In this document: piece by piece, positions 8,004 to 16,367 of the stretch | Position numbering within the stretch: position 1 is the first letter of the stretch | Layout: each line of letters begins with the position of its first letter | Origin: Acidobacteriota bacterium | GTDB lineage: Bacteria; Acidobacteriota; Thermoanaerobaculia; Multivoradales; Multivoraceae | Direction: 5' to 3' | Length of the DNA: 64,000 bases | NCBI GenBank assembly: GCA_028875725.1 | Contig: JAPPCR010000023.1 | Span: 531,620 to 595,619, forward strand | The notes under the pieces: generated by a model | Told to the model about the DNA's origin: nothing | The model's input: only the letters and a program-made list of their open reading frames with translations | Databases searched by the model: none | Position numbers and translations under genes: made by a program

Positions 8004-9497
8004 ATGCCCATGAAGCCCACTCGACGCGACCTCCTGGCCAGGAGCGCCGCCGTGGCCGCCGTGGCCGCGCTGCCGCCGCTCCGCACCGCCTTCGGTCAGA
8101 GCGCTCCGGCCGACGAGGGCCCCGGCGCCACCCATCTGCGGCGCGACCTCGAAGAGGCGATCGCGCGCCACCGGGTCGTCGGCGCGAGCGCGGCCGTCTA
8201 CCACCGCGGCGAGATCGAGACCGCCACGGCCGGGATCCTGAACGCGACCACCGGCGTCGACGTCACCCCCGAAACGGTGATGCACATCGGCTCGATCACG
8301 AAAACCCTGAACACGACCCTAGTCATGCAACTGGTCGACGAGGGTCTGGTCGACCTCGACGCACCCGTGCTCGAGTACCTGCCAGGCTTCGCGGTCGCCG
8401 ATCCGGAGGCGACCCGGGCGATCAAGGTCGGCATGCTCATCAACCACACGAGCGGCATCGACGGCGAGATGATCCCGGACCACGGCCCCGACCAGGAGGC
8501 CATCCGCCAGGCGGTCGAACGCGCCCGTGATCTCGGTCAACTGTTCGCTCCCGGCGAGGACTGCTCGTACTGCAACACGGCGATGGTGGTCGCAGGCCAC
8601 CTCGCCGAGCGGGTGCTCGGGGACAGTTGGTACAACCTGATCGAGGATCGCATCTTCGGCCGTCTCGGCCTGGAGCACTCCGTCGTCCAGCCGCAGGACG
8701 CCCTGCTTCACCGCGCCTCCGTCGGCCACTTCCTCAATCCGGCCACCGGCACGCAGCAGAGGACGTCGCAGGCCTTCCTGCCGCTGAGCTTCGCTCCGGC
8801 CGGCTCCACCGCCATGATGTCGGCGTCCGACCTGCTCGCCTTCGTCACCGCCCACCTCCGCGGCGGCGAGGGGCTGAACGGCGAGCGCCTCCTCTCGGAG
8901 GAAAGCTCGAAGGCGATGCGCACCGGCACCGCGGCAGTCCAGGGGATCGGCGCCGTCCGCTCCTTCGGCCTCGGCTTCATGCTCGGTCCGAACGGCGACT
9001 TCGGCCACGGCGGCGGCGGCCCGGGCATCCTCTCCTGGTTCTCGGCGCACGAGGAGTCCGACTTCGCGATGGTCGTCCTGACCAACTCGGCGCACGGCGG
9101 GCTGGTCGCCTTCGAGCTCGTGAACGCCTGGATGAAGAAGGCTTCCGGCTTCGAGCCGTTGGCGCCGCAGCGGTTCCCGGCGCTCGACATCGACATCGAT
9201 CCGCGGCTCTACGCCGGCGTCTACGAGGACGTCGCCGCCGAGCACACGGTCACTGAGCGCGACGGCCGTCTGAGCGTCAGCTCCCGCGCCAAGGTCGCCT
9301 TCTACGACACGACCTCGACCGACCCGACGCCGCCCTTTCCGCTCGACCCGGTAGGCGAGCATTCGTTCGTCGTCTCCCTGCCGGAGCCGATCGCGGCCAC
9401 CGCGCCGCAGACGCTCCTGTCGTTCGTCAATCCGCAGGCCGACTGGCGGATGCGGCATGTGTCGACGGGTGGGAGGCTCTACCTGAGGAGGTCGTGA
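8004..9497 (+). CDS. Tat-exported serine hydrolase (class C beta-lactamase fold)
   Basis: A 497-residue protein of the beta-lactamase/penicillin-binding-like serine hydrolase family. The N-terminus TRRDLLARS followed by a hydrophobic Ala/Val stretch and AFGQS is a twin-arginine signal peptide. The nucleophile motif is SITK (Ser97, Lys100), a YCN triad follows near residue 191, and HGGGGPG replaces the third motif. It is probably an esterase or peptidase of the periplasm rather than an antibiotic-resistance enzyme. A second ATG at 8010 is an equally possible start. It is convergent with the extradiol dioxygenase gene. Confidence 0.88.
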   Translation: MPMKPTRRDLLARSAAVAAVAALPPLRTAFGQSAPADEGPGATHLRRDLEEAIARHRVVGASAAVYHRGEIETATAGILNATTGVDVTPETVMHIGSITKTLNTTLVMQLVDEGLVDLDAPVLEYLPGFAVADPEATRAIKVGMLINHTSGIDGEMIPDHGPDQEAIRQAVERARDLGQLFAPGEDCSYCNTAMVVAGHLAERVLGDSWYNLIEDRIFGRLGLEHSVVQPQDALLHRASVGHFLNPATGTQQRTSQAFLPLSFAPAGSTAMMSASDLLAFVTAHLRGGEGLNGERLLSEESSKAMRTGTAAVQGIGAVRSFGLGFMLGPNGDFGHGGGGPGILSWFSAHEESDFAMVVLTNSAHGGLVAFELVNAWMKKASGFEPLAPQRFPALDIDIDPRLYAGVYEDVAAEHTVTERDGRLSVSSRAKVAFYDTTSTDPTPPFPLDPVGEHSFVVSLPEPIAATAPQTLLSFVNPQADWRMRHVSTGGRLYLRRS

Positions 9498-9522
9498 GCG
9501 ACCGGCCGCGATACGAAGCGGG

Positions 9523-10434
9523 CTACGAGAGGGGATCGCCCAGTTGCTGGGACTGCTCCCTCTCGGCGCGGATCGCGTCTTCGTCGAAGCGGAAGTAGGA
9601 CCGTGGGGGCAGTTGGCCCCAGGTGTTCGAGGCGAAGGCGTCGTCCGGGAAATGCCGGACCTGGTGGTTCGGCCCGAGGACTTCCATGTCGGCGAAGAAC
9701 TCGATGAACGTGTCCTCCTCCGGCATCCGCCAGTAGGCGAACAGGTTCCGGGCCATCCCGTGGCGGCCGGGTCCCCACACGATCGGCCGCCGGTGGGCCG
9801 CCAGGTGATCGAGCCCGACCCGCATCTCGCCCCAGTCGGTCAGCTCGAACGCGACGTGGTGGATGTGGGCGTAGCCCTTGTCGAGGAAGGCGAGCACGTG
9901 GTGCTCGCGATCGGCGTGGAGCCAGCAGGCGTCGTCGCCGATCCAGTCGGTGATCTTCAGGCCGAGGGCCTCGACGTACCACTTGACGGCGCGCGGGGTG
10001 TCGGCGGTGAGGTAGTTCACGTGCTGGAGCCGGCGCGGATGGAACCCTGGCAGGGCGTCCGAGTGCTTGCAGACGTCGGGCCGCGGGTCGTCCGGCGCGA
10101 CGTGCTCGACGACGGCCACGCCGTTGCCGTCCGGGTCGGCGGTGCGGAGCCCGAACCGGCCGGCCGGCAGCTCGAACGGCACGGCGAGCGTTCCGGCGCC
10201 CGAGAGCCGGTCGCCGGCCTCGGCCAGGGTCACGCCGGCTTCGAGTTCGTAGGCGATGTAGTCAACGCAGCCTCGCTCGCCGGCGGTCAGGCGGACGCAG
10301 AAGTCCTCGTAGGCGCAGCGGAGCAGGGCGCCGTCGCCCGCGGCCGGGCTGAGGCCGAGCAGCCGCTGCCAGCGCGCCGAGGCCTCGGCGAGATCGGTGA
10401 CGGTGAGGCCGACGTGGTGGATGCCGCGGATCAC
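9523..10434 (-). CDS. VOC-family extradiol ring-cleavage dioxygenase
   Basis: A 303-residue two-module vicinal-oxygen-chelate protein. The GTG start follows AGGAGGTGGCTC and overlaps the upstream dehydrogenase stop (GTGA). Metal ligand candidates are the His of LQHVNYL and IHHVAFEL and the Glu of FIEFFADME; WGPGRHG matches the active-site region of homoprotocatechuate 2,3-dioxygenase-like and catechol 2,3-dioxygenase-like enzymes. It should open a catechol-type ring next to the hydroxyls (meta cleavage) using Fe(II) or Mn(II). It is the last gene of the ligase/P450 operon, where dehydrogenase and FAH genes would process the ring-opened semialdehyde. Confidence 0.85.
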   Translation of the reverse strand: MIRGIHHVGLTVTDLAEASARWQRLLGLSPAAGDGALLRCAYEDFCVRLTAGERGCVDYIAYELEAGVTLAEAGDRLSGAGTLAVPFELPAGRFGLRTADPDGNGVAVVEHVAPDDPRPDVCKHSDALPGFHPRRLQHVNYLTADTPRAVKWYVEALGLKITDWIGDDACWLHADREHHVLAFLDKGYAHIHHVAFELTDWGEMRVGLDHLAAHRRPIVWGPGRHGMARNLFAYWRMPEEDTFIEFFADMEVLGPNHQVRHFPDDAFASNTWGQLPPRSYFRFDEDAIRAEREQSQQLGDPLS

Positions 10435-11915
10435 GAGCCACCTCCTGTCCCGGCAGCCGCGAACGCGGCAGTGCGTTCGCAGACCGTCTTCACGTCGCAG
10501 TAGAAGTCGAACGAATGGCGGCCGCCCTCGCGGCCGATGCCGGAGTGTTTCGTGCCGCCGAACGGCGTCTCGAGGTCGCGGACGTAGAAGCAGTTCACCC
10601 AGATCGTGCCCGCGCTGATCCGGCGCGAGAGCCGGCCCGCGCGGGACTCGTCGCCGGTGAAGATCATCGCCGCGAGGCCGTAGTCGGTCGACTCGGAGAG
10701 GGCCACCGCCTCCTCGTCGTCCTCGAACGCCTGCAGGGTCAGCACCGGCCCGAACACCTCCTCGCGCAGGATGTCGGCGCCGGACGGCACCTCGGTGAAC
10801 AGGGTCGGCGGGAAGTAGAGCCCGCCGCTGCCCTTGCCGCCGAAGCGGAGCGCCGCGCCCTGGGCCAGCGCCTTCTCGACATGCGCCTCGACGCGCGCGA
10901 GCGCCCGCGGGTGGATCAGCGGGCCGTAGGTCGTCGCAGCGTCCCGCGGGTCGCCGACCCGGATCGCCTCGACTTGCTTGAGGAACCGCTCCATGAAGGC
11001 GTCGAGGCAGCTCCGCTCGACCAGCAGCCGGGTGCCGGCCAGGCAGACCTGGCCCGAGTTGTCGTACTGGTACGCCGCGGTGCGGGCGGCGGCCTCCAGG
11101 TCGGCGTCGGCGAAGACGAGGAAGGGCGACTTGCCGCCGAGCTCGAAGGAGACGGGGGTGAGTTCCGCCGCGGCCGCGGCGCCCACCGTGCGGGCGGTCG
11201 CCGGCGATCCGGTGAAGGCGATCCGGTCGACGCCGGCGTGGCCGGTCAGCAGCGCGCCGGTCTCCGGCCCGCCGTGGACGATGTTGAGCGCTCCCGGCGG
11301 CAGCCCCGCTTCCTCGGCCAGGTCGCCGAGTAGCGAGCAGGTCAGCGGCGCCCACTCCGGCGGCTTGAGGACGACGGTGTTGCCCGCGGCGAGGGCCGGG
11401 CCGACCCGCCAGGTCGCCAGCATGAAGGGCGCGTTCCACGGCGTCGACACGGCGACAACGCCGGCCGGGTCGTGCCGGACCGTGTTCCGCTCGCCGCCAT
11501 GCAGGATGCGCGGCGGCTCCGCCAGACGCGACACCGCGTACTCGGCGAAGAAACGGAAGTTCATCCCGCCGCGCGGAATCACCCGCTCGCGCATCGCCTC
11601 CAGCAGCGAACCGTTGTCGACCGTCTCGACCTGGGCGATCTCGGCGGCCCGCCGTTCGACCCCGGCGGCCAGACGCAGCAGGTACGGCGCTCGCCCCTCC
11701 GGTCCCAGCGCCGCCCAGTCCGGGAACGCCCCGCGCGCGGCGTCGACGGCGGCGTCCACCTCCGCCGGCCCCGCCTCGGGCAGCTCGGCCAGCTTCCAGT
11801 CCCAGTCGATCGGCGAGCGGACCTTGAAGCCGGCGCCGGCGCCGACCCGGCGGCCGCCGATCAGGTGGTCGGTCGGAACCGCGACGCCCTCAACGTCGAC
11901 GCGCTCGGCCGTCAC
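10431..11915 (-). CDS. NAD(P)-dependent aldehyde dehydrogenase, muconic-semialdehyde type
   Basis: A 494-residue aldehyde dehydrogenase with the full core: cofactor loop FTGSPATARTVG, general-base Glu in ELGGKSPF and nucleophile Cys in GQVCLAGTR. It resembles the betaine/2-hydroxymuconic semialdehyde dehydrogenase group. The GTG start overlaps the stop of the FAH gene (GTGA), and its own stop overlaps the dioxygenase start. In this operon it most likely oxidises the ring-cleavage semialdehyde to the dicarboxylic acid. Upstream in-frame residues overlapping the FAH gene were excluded as non-coding. Confidence 0.9.
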   Translation of the reverse strand: MTAERVDVEGVAVPTDHLIGGRRVGAGAGFKVRSPIDWDWKLAELPEAGPAEVDAAVDAARGAFPDWAALGPEGRAPYLLRLAAGVERRAAEIAQVETVDNGSLLEAMRERVIPRGGMNFRFFAEYAVSRLAEPPRILHGGERNTVRHDPAGVVAVSTPWNAPFMLATWRVGPALAAGNTVVLKPPEWAPLTCSLLGDLAEEAGLPPGALNIVHGGPETGALLTGHAGVDRIAFTGSPATARTVGAAAAAELTPVSFELGGKSPFLVFADADLEAAARTAAYQYDNSGQVCLAGTRLLVERSCLDAFMERFLKQVEAIRVGDPRDAATTYGPLIHPRALARVEAHVEKALAQGAALRFGGKGSGGLYFPPTLFTEVPSGADILREEVFGPVLTLQAFEDDEEAVALSESTDYGLAAMIFTGDESRAGRLSRRISAGTIWVNCFYVRDLETPFGGTKHSGIGREGGRHSFDFYCDVKTVCERTAAFAAAGTGGGS

Positions 11916-12703
11916 GAGGCCGCCGCCTCCGCCGCCGCGACGACCTCCGCCTCGTCCTCCGGCACGCAGAGCGCGACGTGCAGCGTGTTGCCGGTCACCT
12001 GGGGCTGCTCGCCGACCGGCTGCAGGTCCCGGTCCAGCTCGACGATCGGGTTGCGCAGGGTGCCGATCTCGTCGCATTGCACCTCGACCACGTCGCCCGG
12101 CTCGACCGGCCGCGAGTTCGCCGGCGTGCCGGTCATGATGACGTCGCCGGGTTCGAGCGTGATCAGCCGGCTCAGGTCGGCGACCTGGTAGGCGAACGAG
12201 AACAGGAGGTCTTCGCCCGTGCTCCCCTCCTGCACTACCTCGCCGTTGACCAGGGTGCGCAGCGTCAGGTCGTTCGGGTCGACATCGCCGGCATCGACCA
12301 GGGCCGGGCCCATCGGCCCGAAGCCGTCCTGACCCTTGACCCGCAGCATCGAGCCGCGGTCCGCGTGCCGGAAGTCGTGGATGCCGAAGTCGTTGACCAG
12401 CGTGTAGCCGCGCACGTAGTCGAGCGCCTCCTCGATCGCCACGCCGGTCGCCCGCCGGCCGATGACGACCGCGAACTCCCCTTCGTAGTTCAGGAAGCGG
12501 CAGCCGCGCGGCCGCGCCACCGGCGCCTCGTGGGCGCTCAGCGACGAGGTGGGCTTCATGAAGTAGGACGGCACCTCCGGGATGCTCTCCATCTGGTACT
12601 CGACGCAACGCGAGCGGTAGCTCAGGTGGACGCCGATGATCTTCGACGGCGGATCGATCGGAGGCAACCAGGTGCCATCGTCGGCGCGGCGCTCATGTCT
12701 CAT
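11912..12703 (-). CDS. Fumarylacetoacetate hydrolase (FAH) family protein, HpaG-like
   Basis: A 263-residue FAH-family enzyme. Recognisable parts are KIIGVHLSYRSR, the metal-binding YEGEFAVVIG, the GYTLVNDFGIHDF segment and the late GDVIMTGTP. Members act as isomerase/decarboxylases or hydrolases on oxo-dicarboxylates in meta-cleavage pathways; HpaG and the oxalocrotonate decarboxylases share the fold. It lies 12 bp after the amidotransferase-like gene and overlaps the dehydrogenase by 4 nt. Its role as decarboxylase or hydratase downstream of ring cleavage is inferred from context. Confidence 0.88.
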   Translation of the reverse strand: MRHERRADDGTWLPPIDPPSKIIGVHLSYRSRCVEYQMESIPEVPSYFMKPTSSLSAHEAPVARPRGCRFLNYEGEFAVVIGRRATGVAIEEALDYVRGYTLVNDFGIHDFRHADRGSMLRVKGQDGFGPMGPALVDAGDVDPNDLTLRTLVNGEVVQEGSTGEDLLFSFAYQVADLSRLITLEPGDVIMTGTPANSRPVEPGDVVEVQCDEIGTLRNPIVELDRDLQPVGEQPQVTGNTLHVALCVPEDEAEVVAAAEAAAS

Positions 12704-12715
12704 CGCAGTTCGTCC

Positions 12716-13492
12716 TCACGCCGTTGATGGATGGGATGAGCAGAAGTCGACGAGGGCGCGGAACAGCCGGCCGCCGTCCTCCGGCGCGGTGACTTCGGGG
12801 TGCCACTGCACGCCGAGGCAGAACGGAAGCCGGGGATCCTCCAGCGCCTCGATCACGCCGTCCGGCGCGGTGGCGGCCACGCGGAGCCCCTCGCCCAGCC
12901 GGCCGGCGCCCTGGTGATGGTGCGAAGCGATCTCGACGTCGCCGTCTTCCCTGCCCGCCTCCATCGCCGCCGCCAGGTGGGTCCCCGGCTCGATCGTCAC
13001 CATGTGCCGCGTGAACTCGCCCAGGACGTCGCGGTGCGGCTTCATGTCGAGCCGGTCGCCGAGGTGCTGTTCCAGGTCGCCGCCGTAGAGGATGTTCAGG
13101 AGCTGGAAACCGCGGCAGATCCCCAGGATTGGCATCCGGCGTTCGAGCGCGGCGCGGCCGATCGCCAGCTCGACCCGGTCGCGCGTCTCGTCGTGCTCGT
13201 CGTTCTCCGGGTGCGGTTCCGCGCCGTAGATCTGCGCGTCGAAGTCCTTGCCGCCCATGAAGACGATCCCGTCGAGGTCGTCGAGCGCGGCCCCGGGTTC
13301 CTCGTCGTACGGCTCGACGCTCGGGATGATGACCGGGGCGCCGCCAGCGGCGGCAATCGCCGAGACGTAGTCGTGCGGGACCATCGAGACGACCTCGTCC
13401 CACGGGCCGATGATCGCGTCCCGGACGTCGCCGACGATGCCGATCCGCGGCCTGCGTCCGCGTCCCGAGTTGCTCGCCGCCCCTTCACTCAT
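12716..13492 (-). CDS. Class I glutamine amidotransferase-like gamma-glutamyl hydrolase (PuuD/C26 type)
   Basis: A 258-residue free-standing amidotransferase-like protein. The nucleophile elbow is GICRGFQLLN and the His/Glu pair lies in QWHPE. The DDLDGIVFMGGKDFD stretch and lack of a synthetase domain match the gamma-glutamyl-GABA hydrolase/PuuD group, which removes gamma-glutamyl groups from amines. TdnT of aniline-degradation clusters has the same layout. Its start overlaps the P450 stop (ATGA), and a gamma-glutamyl ligase-like gene opens the operon, so it likely cleaves the adduct that ligase forms. Confidence 0.87.
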   Translation of the reverse strand: MSEGAASNSGRGRRPRIGIVGDVRDAIIGPWDEVVSMVPHDYVSAIAAAGGAPVIIPSVEPYDEEPGAALDDLDGIVFMGGKDFDAQIYGAEPHPENDEHDETRDRVELAIGRAALERRMPILGICRGFQLLNILYGGDLEQHLGDRLDMKPHRDVLGEFTRHMVTIEPGTHLAAAMEAGREDGDVEIASHHHQGAGRLGEGLRVAATAPDGVIEALEDPRLPFCLGVQWHPEVTAPEDGGRLFRALVDFCSSHPSTA

Positions 13493-14739
13493 CGGTAGCG
13501 AACTCCCATGTGCTTGATGCCGTTGAAGAAGTTGGAGCGCAGCCGCTCCGGCTCCGAGACCAGTTCGAGGCGGTCGAGATGGGGCCGCAGCTCCTCCAGC
13601 GCGATCTTGATCTCGAGCCGCGCCAGGTACGCGCCCAGGCAGAAGTGCGGCCCGATGCCGAAGGTCAGGTGCCGGTTCGGCTTGCGGCCGACGTCGAATC
13701 GGTTGGGTTCCTCGAACACGTCCTCGTCCCGGTTGGCGCTCGTGTACCACATCGCGACCTTGTCGCCGGCGCGGATGACCTCGCCGCGCATCTCGACGTC
13801 CTCGGTGGCCGTGCGGCGGAAGTGGTGGACCGCCGTCACCATCCGCAGCACCTCGTCGGCGGCGGTCACAGCCAGGTCCTCGTCGCCGGCGACGATGCGC
13901 TCCGCCTGGTCCGGGTGGCGCAGCAGTTCGCACATGCCGCCCGACAGCGAGTGGCGCGTCGTCTCGTTGCCCGCCGCCGCCAGCAGCAGGAAGTACAGGT
14001 CGAACTCGTGCGGCGTGAGCGGCTCGCCGTCGACTTCGGCGAACACCAGGTCGGTCACGATGTCGTCGCGCGGTTCGGCGCGGCGCTGGGCGGCCAGCTT
14101 GCGGCCGTACTCGAACATCTCGAGGCTCGCCGGGCTCGAGAACGGCAGGTGCTTGAAGCGCTCCCGCTCCGTCTCGTAGTCGTCGACGTACTCCGGGTCG
14201 GTCGCGCCGAGGATGCGGTTGCCGATGTCGACGATCAACCGCCGGTCCTCCTGGGGCGCGCCCAGCATCTCCGCGAACACCCGCATCGGCAGCTCGACCG
14301 CCACGTCGTCGACGAAGTCGAAGTCGCCCCGGGCGATCGCGGCCTCCAGGATGCCCCGAAACAGTTGCCGGATGTGGTCCGAGAAGGCCGTAAGCGCCCG
14401 CGGCAGGAAACGCTTGCTGATCAGCGAACGCAGCTTGTAGTGGCGCGGCGGATCCATGTCGATCATCGACTTGCGGGCCTCGACGTGCTCCGGCTCCAGG
14501 TCCTCGAGCGAGGTGCCGCCGACTTCGGACGAGAAGCGCTTCGGGTCCTTCGAGACCCGCACGACGTCCTCGTGACGCGTGATCGACCAGAAGCCCGGCC
14601 CCTTCGGCTCCGGCTGCCAGTACACCGGCGCCTCCTCCCGCAGCCTCGCGAACCACTCGTGCGGCACCCCGCGGGCGAACCGGTCGTGATCGCAGAGGTC
14701 GATCTCGGCCGCGAGCGAGGCGTTGGCTGCGTGCGCCAC
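13489..14739 (-). CDS. Cytochrome P450 (CYP125/CYP142-like)
   Basis: A complete 416-residue bacterial P450. The oxygen-binding I-helix motif is AAGNETTRHS, the K-helix ExxR is EVLR, and the haem-thiolate loop is FGIGPHFCLGAYLAR with the Cys ligand. The ending RLRSNFFNGIKHMGVRY resembles the CYP125/CYP142 group, known for steroid or terpenoid side-chain oxidation in actinobacteria. No ferredoxin or reductase gene is adjacent, so electrons must come from elsewhere. The GTG start and first 29 codons lie in the first copy of a 235-bp tandem duplication; a second copy of the 5' end lies upstream. Confidence 0.92.
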   Translation of the reverse strand: MAHAANASLAAEIDLCDHDRFARGVPHEWFARLREEAPVYWQPEPKGPGFWSITRHEDVVRVSKDPKRFSSEVGGTSLEDLEPEHVEARKSMIDMDPPRHYKLRSLISKRFLPRALTAFSDHIRQLFRGILEAAIARGDFDFVDDVAVELPMRVFAEMLGAPQEDRRLIVDIGNRILGATDPEYVDDYETERERFKHLPFSSPASLEMFEYGRKLAAQRRAEPRDDIVTDLVFAEVDGEPLTPHEFDLYFLLLAAAGNETTRHSLSGGMCELLRHPDQAERIVAGDEDLAVTAADEVLRMVTAVHHFRRTATEDVEMRGEVIRAGDKVAMWYTSANRDEDVFEEPNRFDVGRKPNRHLTFGIGPHFCLGAYLARLEIKIALEELRPHLDRLELVSEPERLRSNFFNGIKHMGVRYR

Positions 14740-15125
14740 CGGTTCGACGTCTAGAGTTGAATCCGGTACTCGTTGCGCTCCCAGTCGGTCACCCAGCCGT
14801 GGTAGCGCTCGAGTTCGAAGCGCTTGAGCGTCAGGAAGGCGGCGACGATCTCGCGGCCGACGCCGGCGCAGAGCAGTTCGTCGGCCTCCACTCGTGCGGC
14901 ACCCCGCGGGCGAACCGGTCGTGATCGCAGAGGTCGATCTCGGCCGCGAGCGAGGCGTTGGCTGCGTGCGCCACCGGTTCGACGTCTAGAGTTGAATCCG
15001 GTACTCGTTGCGCTCCCAGTCGGTCACCCAGCCGTGGTAGCGCTCGAGTTCGAAGCGCTTGAGCGTCAGGAAGGCGGCGACGATCTCGCGGCCGACGCCG
15101 GCGCAGAGCAGTTCGTCGGCCTCCA
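14653..15125. repeat. 235-bp perfect tandem duplication over the ligase/P450 junction
   Basis: Bases 14653-14890 and 14888-15125 are identical at an offset of 235, sharing a CCA triplet at the join. Each unit contains the 3' end of the synthetase-like gene, its TAG stop, an 11-nt spacer, and the GTG start plus about 28 codons of the P450. Both genes stay intact, because the outer copies supply the real synthetase end (stop 14986) and real P450 start (14739). The stretch 14740-14985 is therefore a dead copy of both ends. It is either a very recent duplication or an assembly artefact. Confidence 0.95.
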
Positions 15126-16302
15126 GCGCGTCGAGGGCCTGGTCGAGGGAGCTCGGCAGCGAGGCAAGATCCTCCCGCCGGTAGGCGTCGCCCGCGGTCT
15201 GCTCGGGCGCCTCGAGTTCCCGGCGCACGCCGTCGAGCCCGGCCTGCAGCAGCGCGGCGATCGCCAGATGGCAGTTCGCCGTGCCGTCGCCGACGCGGAT
15301 CTCCAGCCGGGCCGACTTGCCGCGCTCGGGCGGCACGCGGACGAAGGTCGTCCGGTTGTCGAGGCCCCAGGAGACGTTGATCGGCGCCAGCGAGTCGGGC
15401 GCGATCCTCTTGAACGCGTTGACCGTCGGGTTGAGGAAGGCCATCAGTGCCCCGGCGTGCTCCAACACGCCGGCGATGAAGGAGAGCGCGGCCGCGCTCA
15501 GACCGTCCGGGCCCGCCGGATCGCCGATGCGGTTGGCGCCATCACCGTCCTGGAGCGACACGTGCAGATGGAGCCCCGAACCGCCCTGGTCGTTGAACGG
15601 CCGGCCCATGAACGTGGCGCGCATCTCCTCCAGCACCGCCATCTCCTTGACCGTCGCCTTGAGACGGAAGGCCCGGTCGGCAGCGTCGAGGGCGGGGCCG
15701 TGACGGAGGTTGATCTCGTACTGCGAGTTCATGAACTCGTGGTTCGCGGCGTAGGCGCCCAGACCCATCCCGGCGCAGGCGTGGAGCATCCGGCCCGAGA
15801 TGCCGCCGGGGTCGCTCTCGGCGCCGACCGTGTAGACCCGCGACAGCGTGTCGACGTAGCGGACCGCGCCCTCCGGGGCAGCGTCGTCGGGCTTGAACAG
15901 GAAGAACTCGAGTTCCGGGCCGACGATCGGCAAAAGATCCAGTTCGGCCAGCCCGTCCGCCGCCCGCCGCACCGCGCCGCGCGGGTCGAACGGATGGGGA
16001 TTGCCCTCCTCGTCGACCAGGTCCACCAGGCAGGCGGCGACGTCCGGCGCCCACGGCAGCGCCGCGGCGGTCGAGAGATCCGGCCGCGCGAAGAAGTCCG
16101 GGTAACCGATCTCGCCGCCCATCACCGGCGTGTGCGCCAGGTCGGTGGTCATGATCGCCGAGCAGAAGGCGACACCGCCCTCGATCTCGTGGCCGGCGTC
16201 GGCGAGCACCAGGTCCTTGCCGCGGGCGATCCCGTGGAGATCGGGGTACATCACCCGCAGTGTCTTCGCGCCGAGCTCGGTCAGGCGTTCGATGTCGCTC
16301 AT
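14986..16302 (-). CDS. Glutamine synthetase-like gamma-glutamyl-amine ligase (PuuA type)
   Basis: A 438-residue glutamine-synthetase-fold enzyme. ATP/Mg2+ site stretches are visible: GPELEFFLF, ANHEFMNSQYEINLRHGPA, GSGLHLHVSL and LNPTVNAFKRI. The pattern and the ending DWERNEYRIQL match gamma-glutamylpolyamine synthetase-like rather than housekeeping GlnA proteins. The ATG at 16302 follows AAAGGGGA; the open frame further upstream is unlikely to be translated. Members couple glutamate to an amine with ATP. As first gene of an operon with an amidotransferase-like hydrolase, P450 and ring-cleavage enzymes, it may activate or mask an amine substrate. Confidence 0.9.
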   Translation of the reverse strand: MSDIERLTELGAKTLRVMYPDLHGIARGKDLVLADAGHEIEGGVAFCSAIMTTDLAHTPVMGGEIGYPDFFARPDLSTAAALPWAPDVAACLVDLVDEEGNPHPFDPRGAVRRAADGLAELDLLPIVGPELEFFLFKPDDAAPEGAVRYVDTLSRVYTVGAESDPGGISGRMLHACAGMGLGAYAANHEFMNSQYEINLRHGPALDAADRAFRLKATVKEMAVLEEMRATFMGRPFNDQGGSGLHLHVSLQDGDGANRIGDPAGPDGLSAAALSFIAGVLEHAGALMAFLNPTVNAFKRIAPDSLAPINVSWGLDNRTTFVRVPPERGKSARLEIRVGDGTANCHLAIAALLQAGLDGVRRELEAPEQTAGDAYRREDLASLPSSLDQALDALEADELLCAGVGREIVAAFLTLKRFELERYHGWVTDWERNEYRIQL

Positions 16303-16367
16303 GTGCGATTCCCCTTTCCCGCCAGGCCGAGCGCGCCTGAGCGCAGCGACTGGGGGCGCTCCCTCGC

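Noticed and set aside
10431-12608. Longer 725-codon version of the aldehyde dehydrogenase
   Set aside because: The upstream part overlaps the FAH gene in another phase and is Arg/Gly-rich noise; the GTG at 11915 begins the real domain and overlaps the FAH stop.
14740-14985. A second P450 or synthetase fragment as a separate gene
   Set aside because: It is the internal part of the exact 235-bp tandem duplication, not an independent gene.
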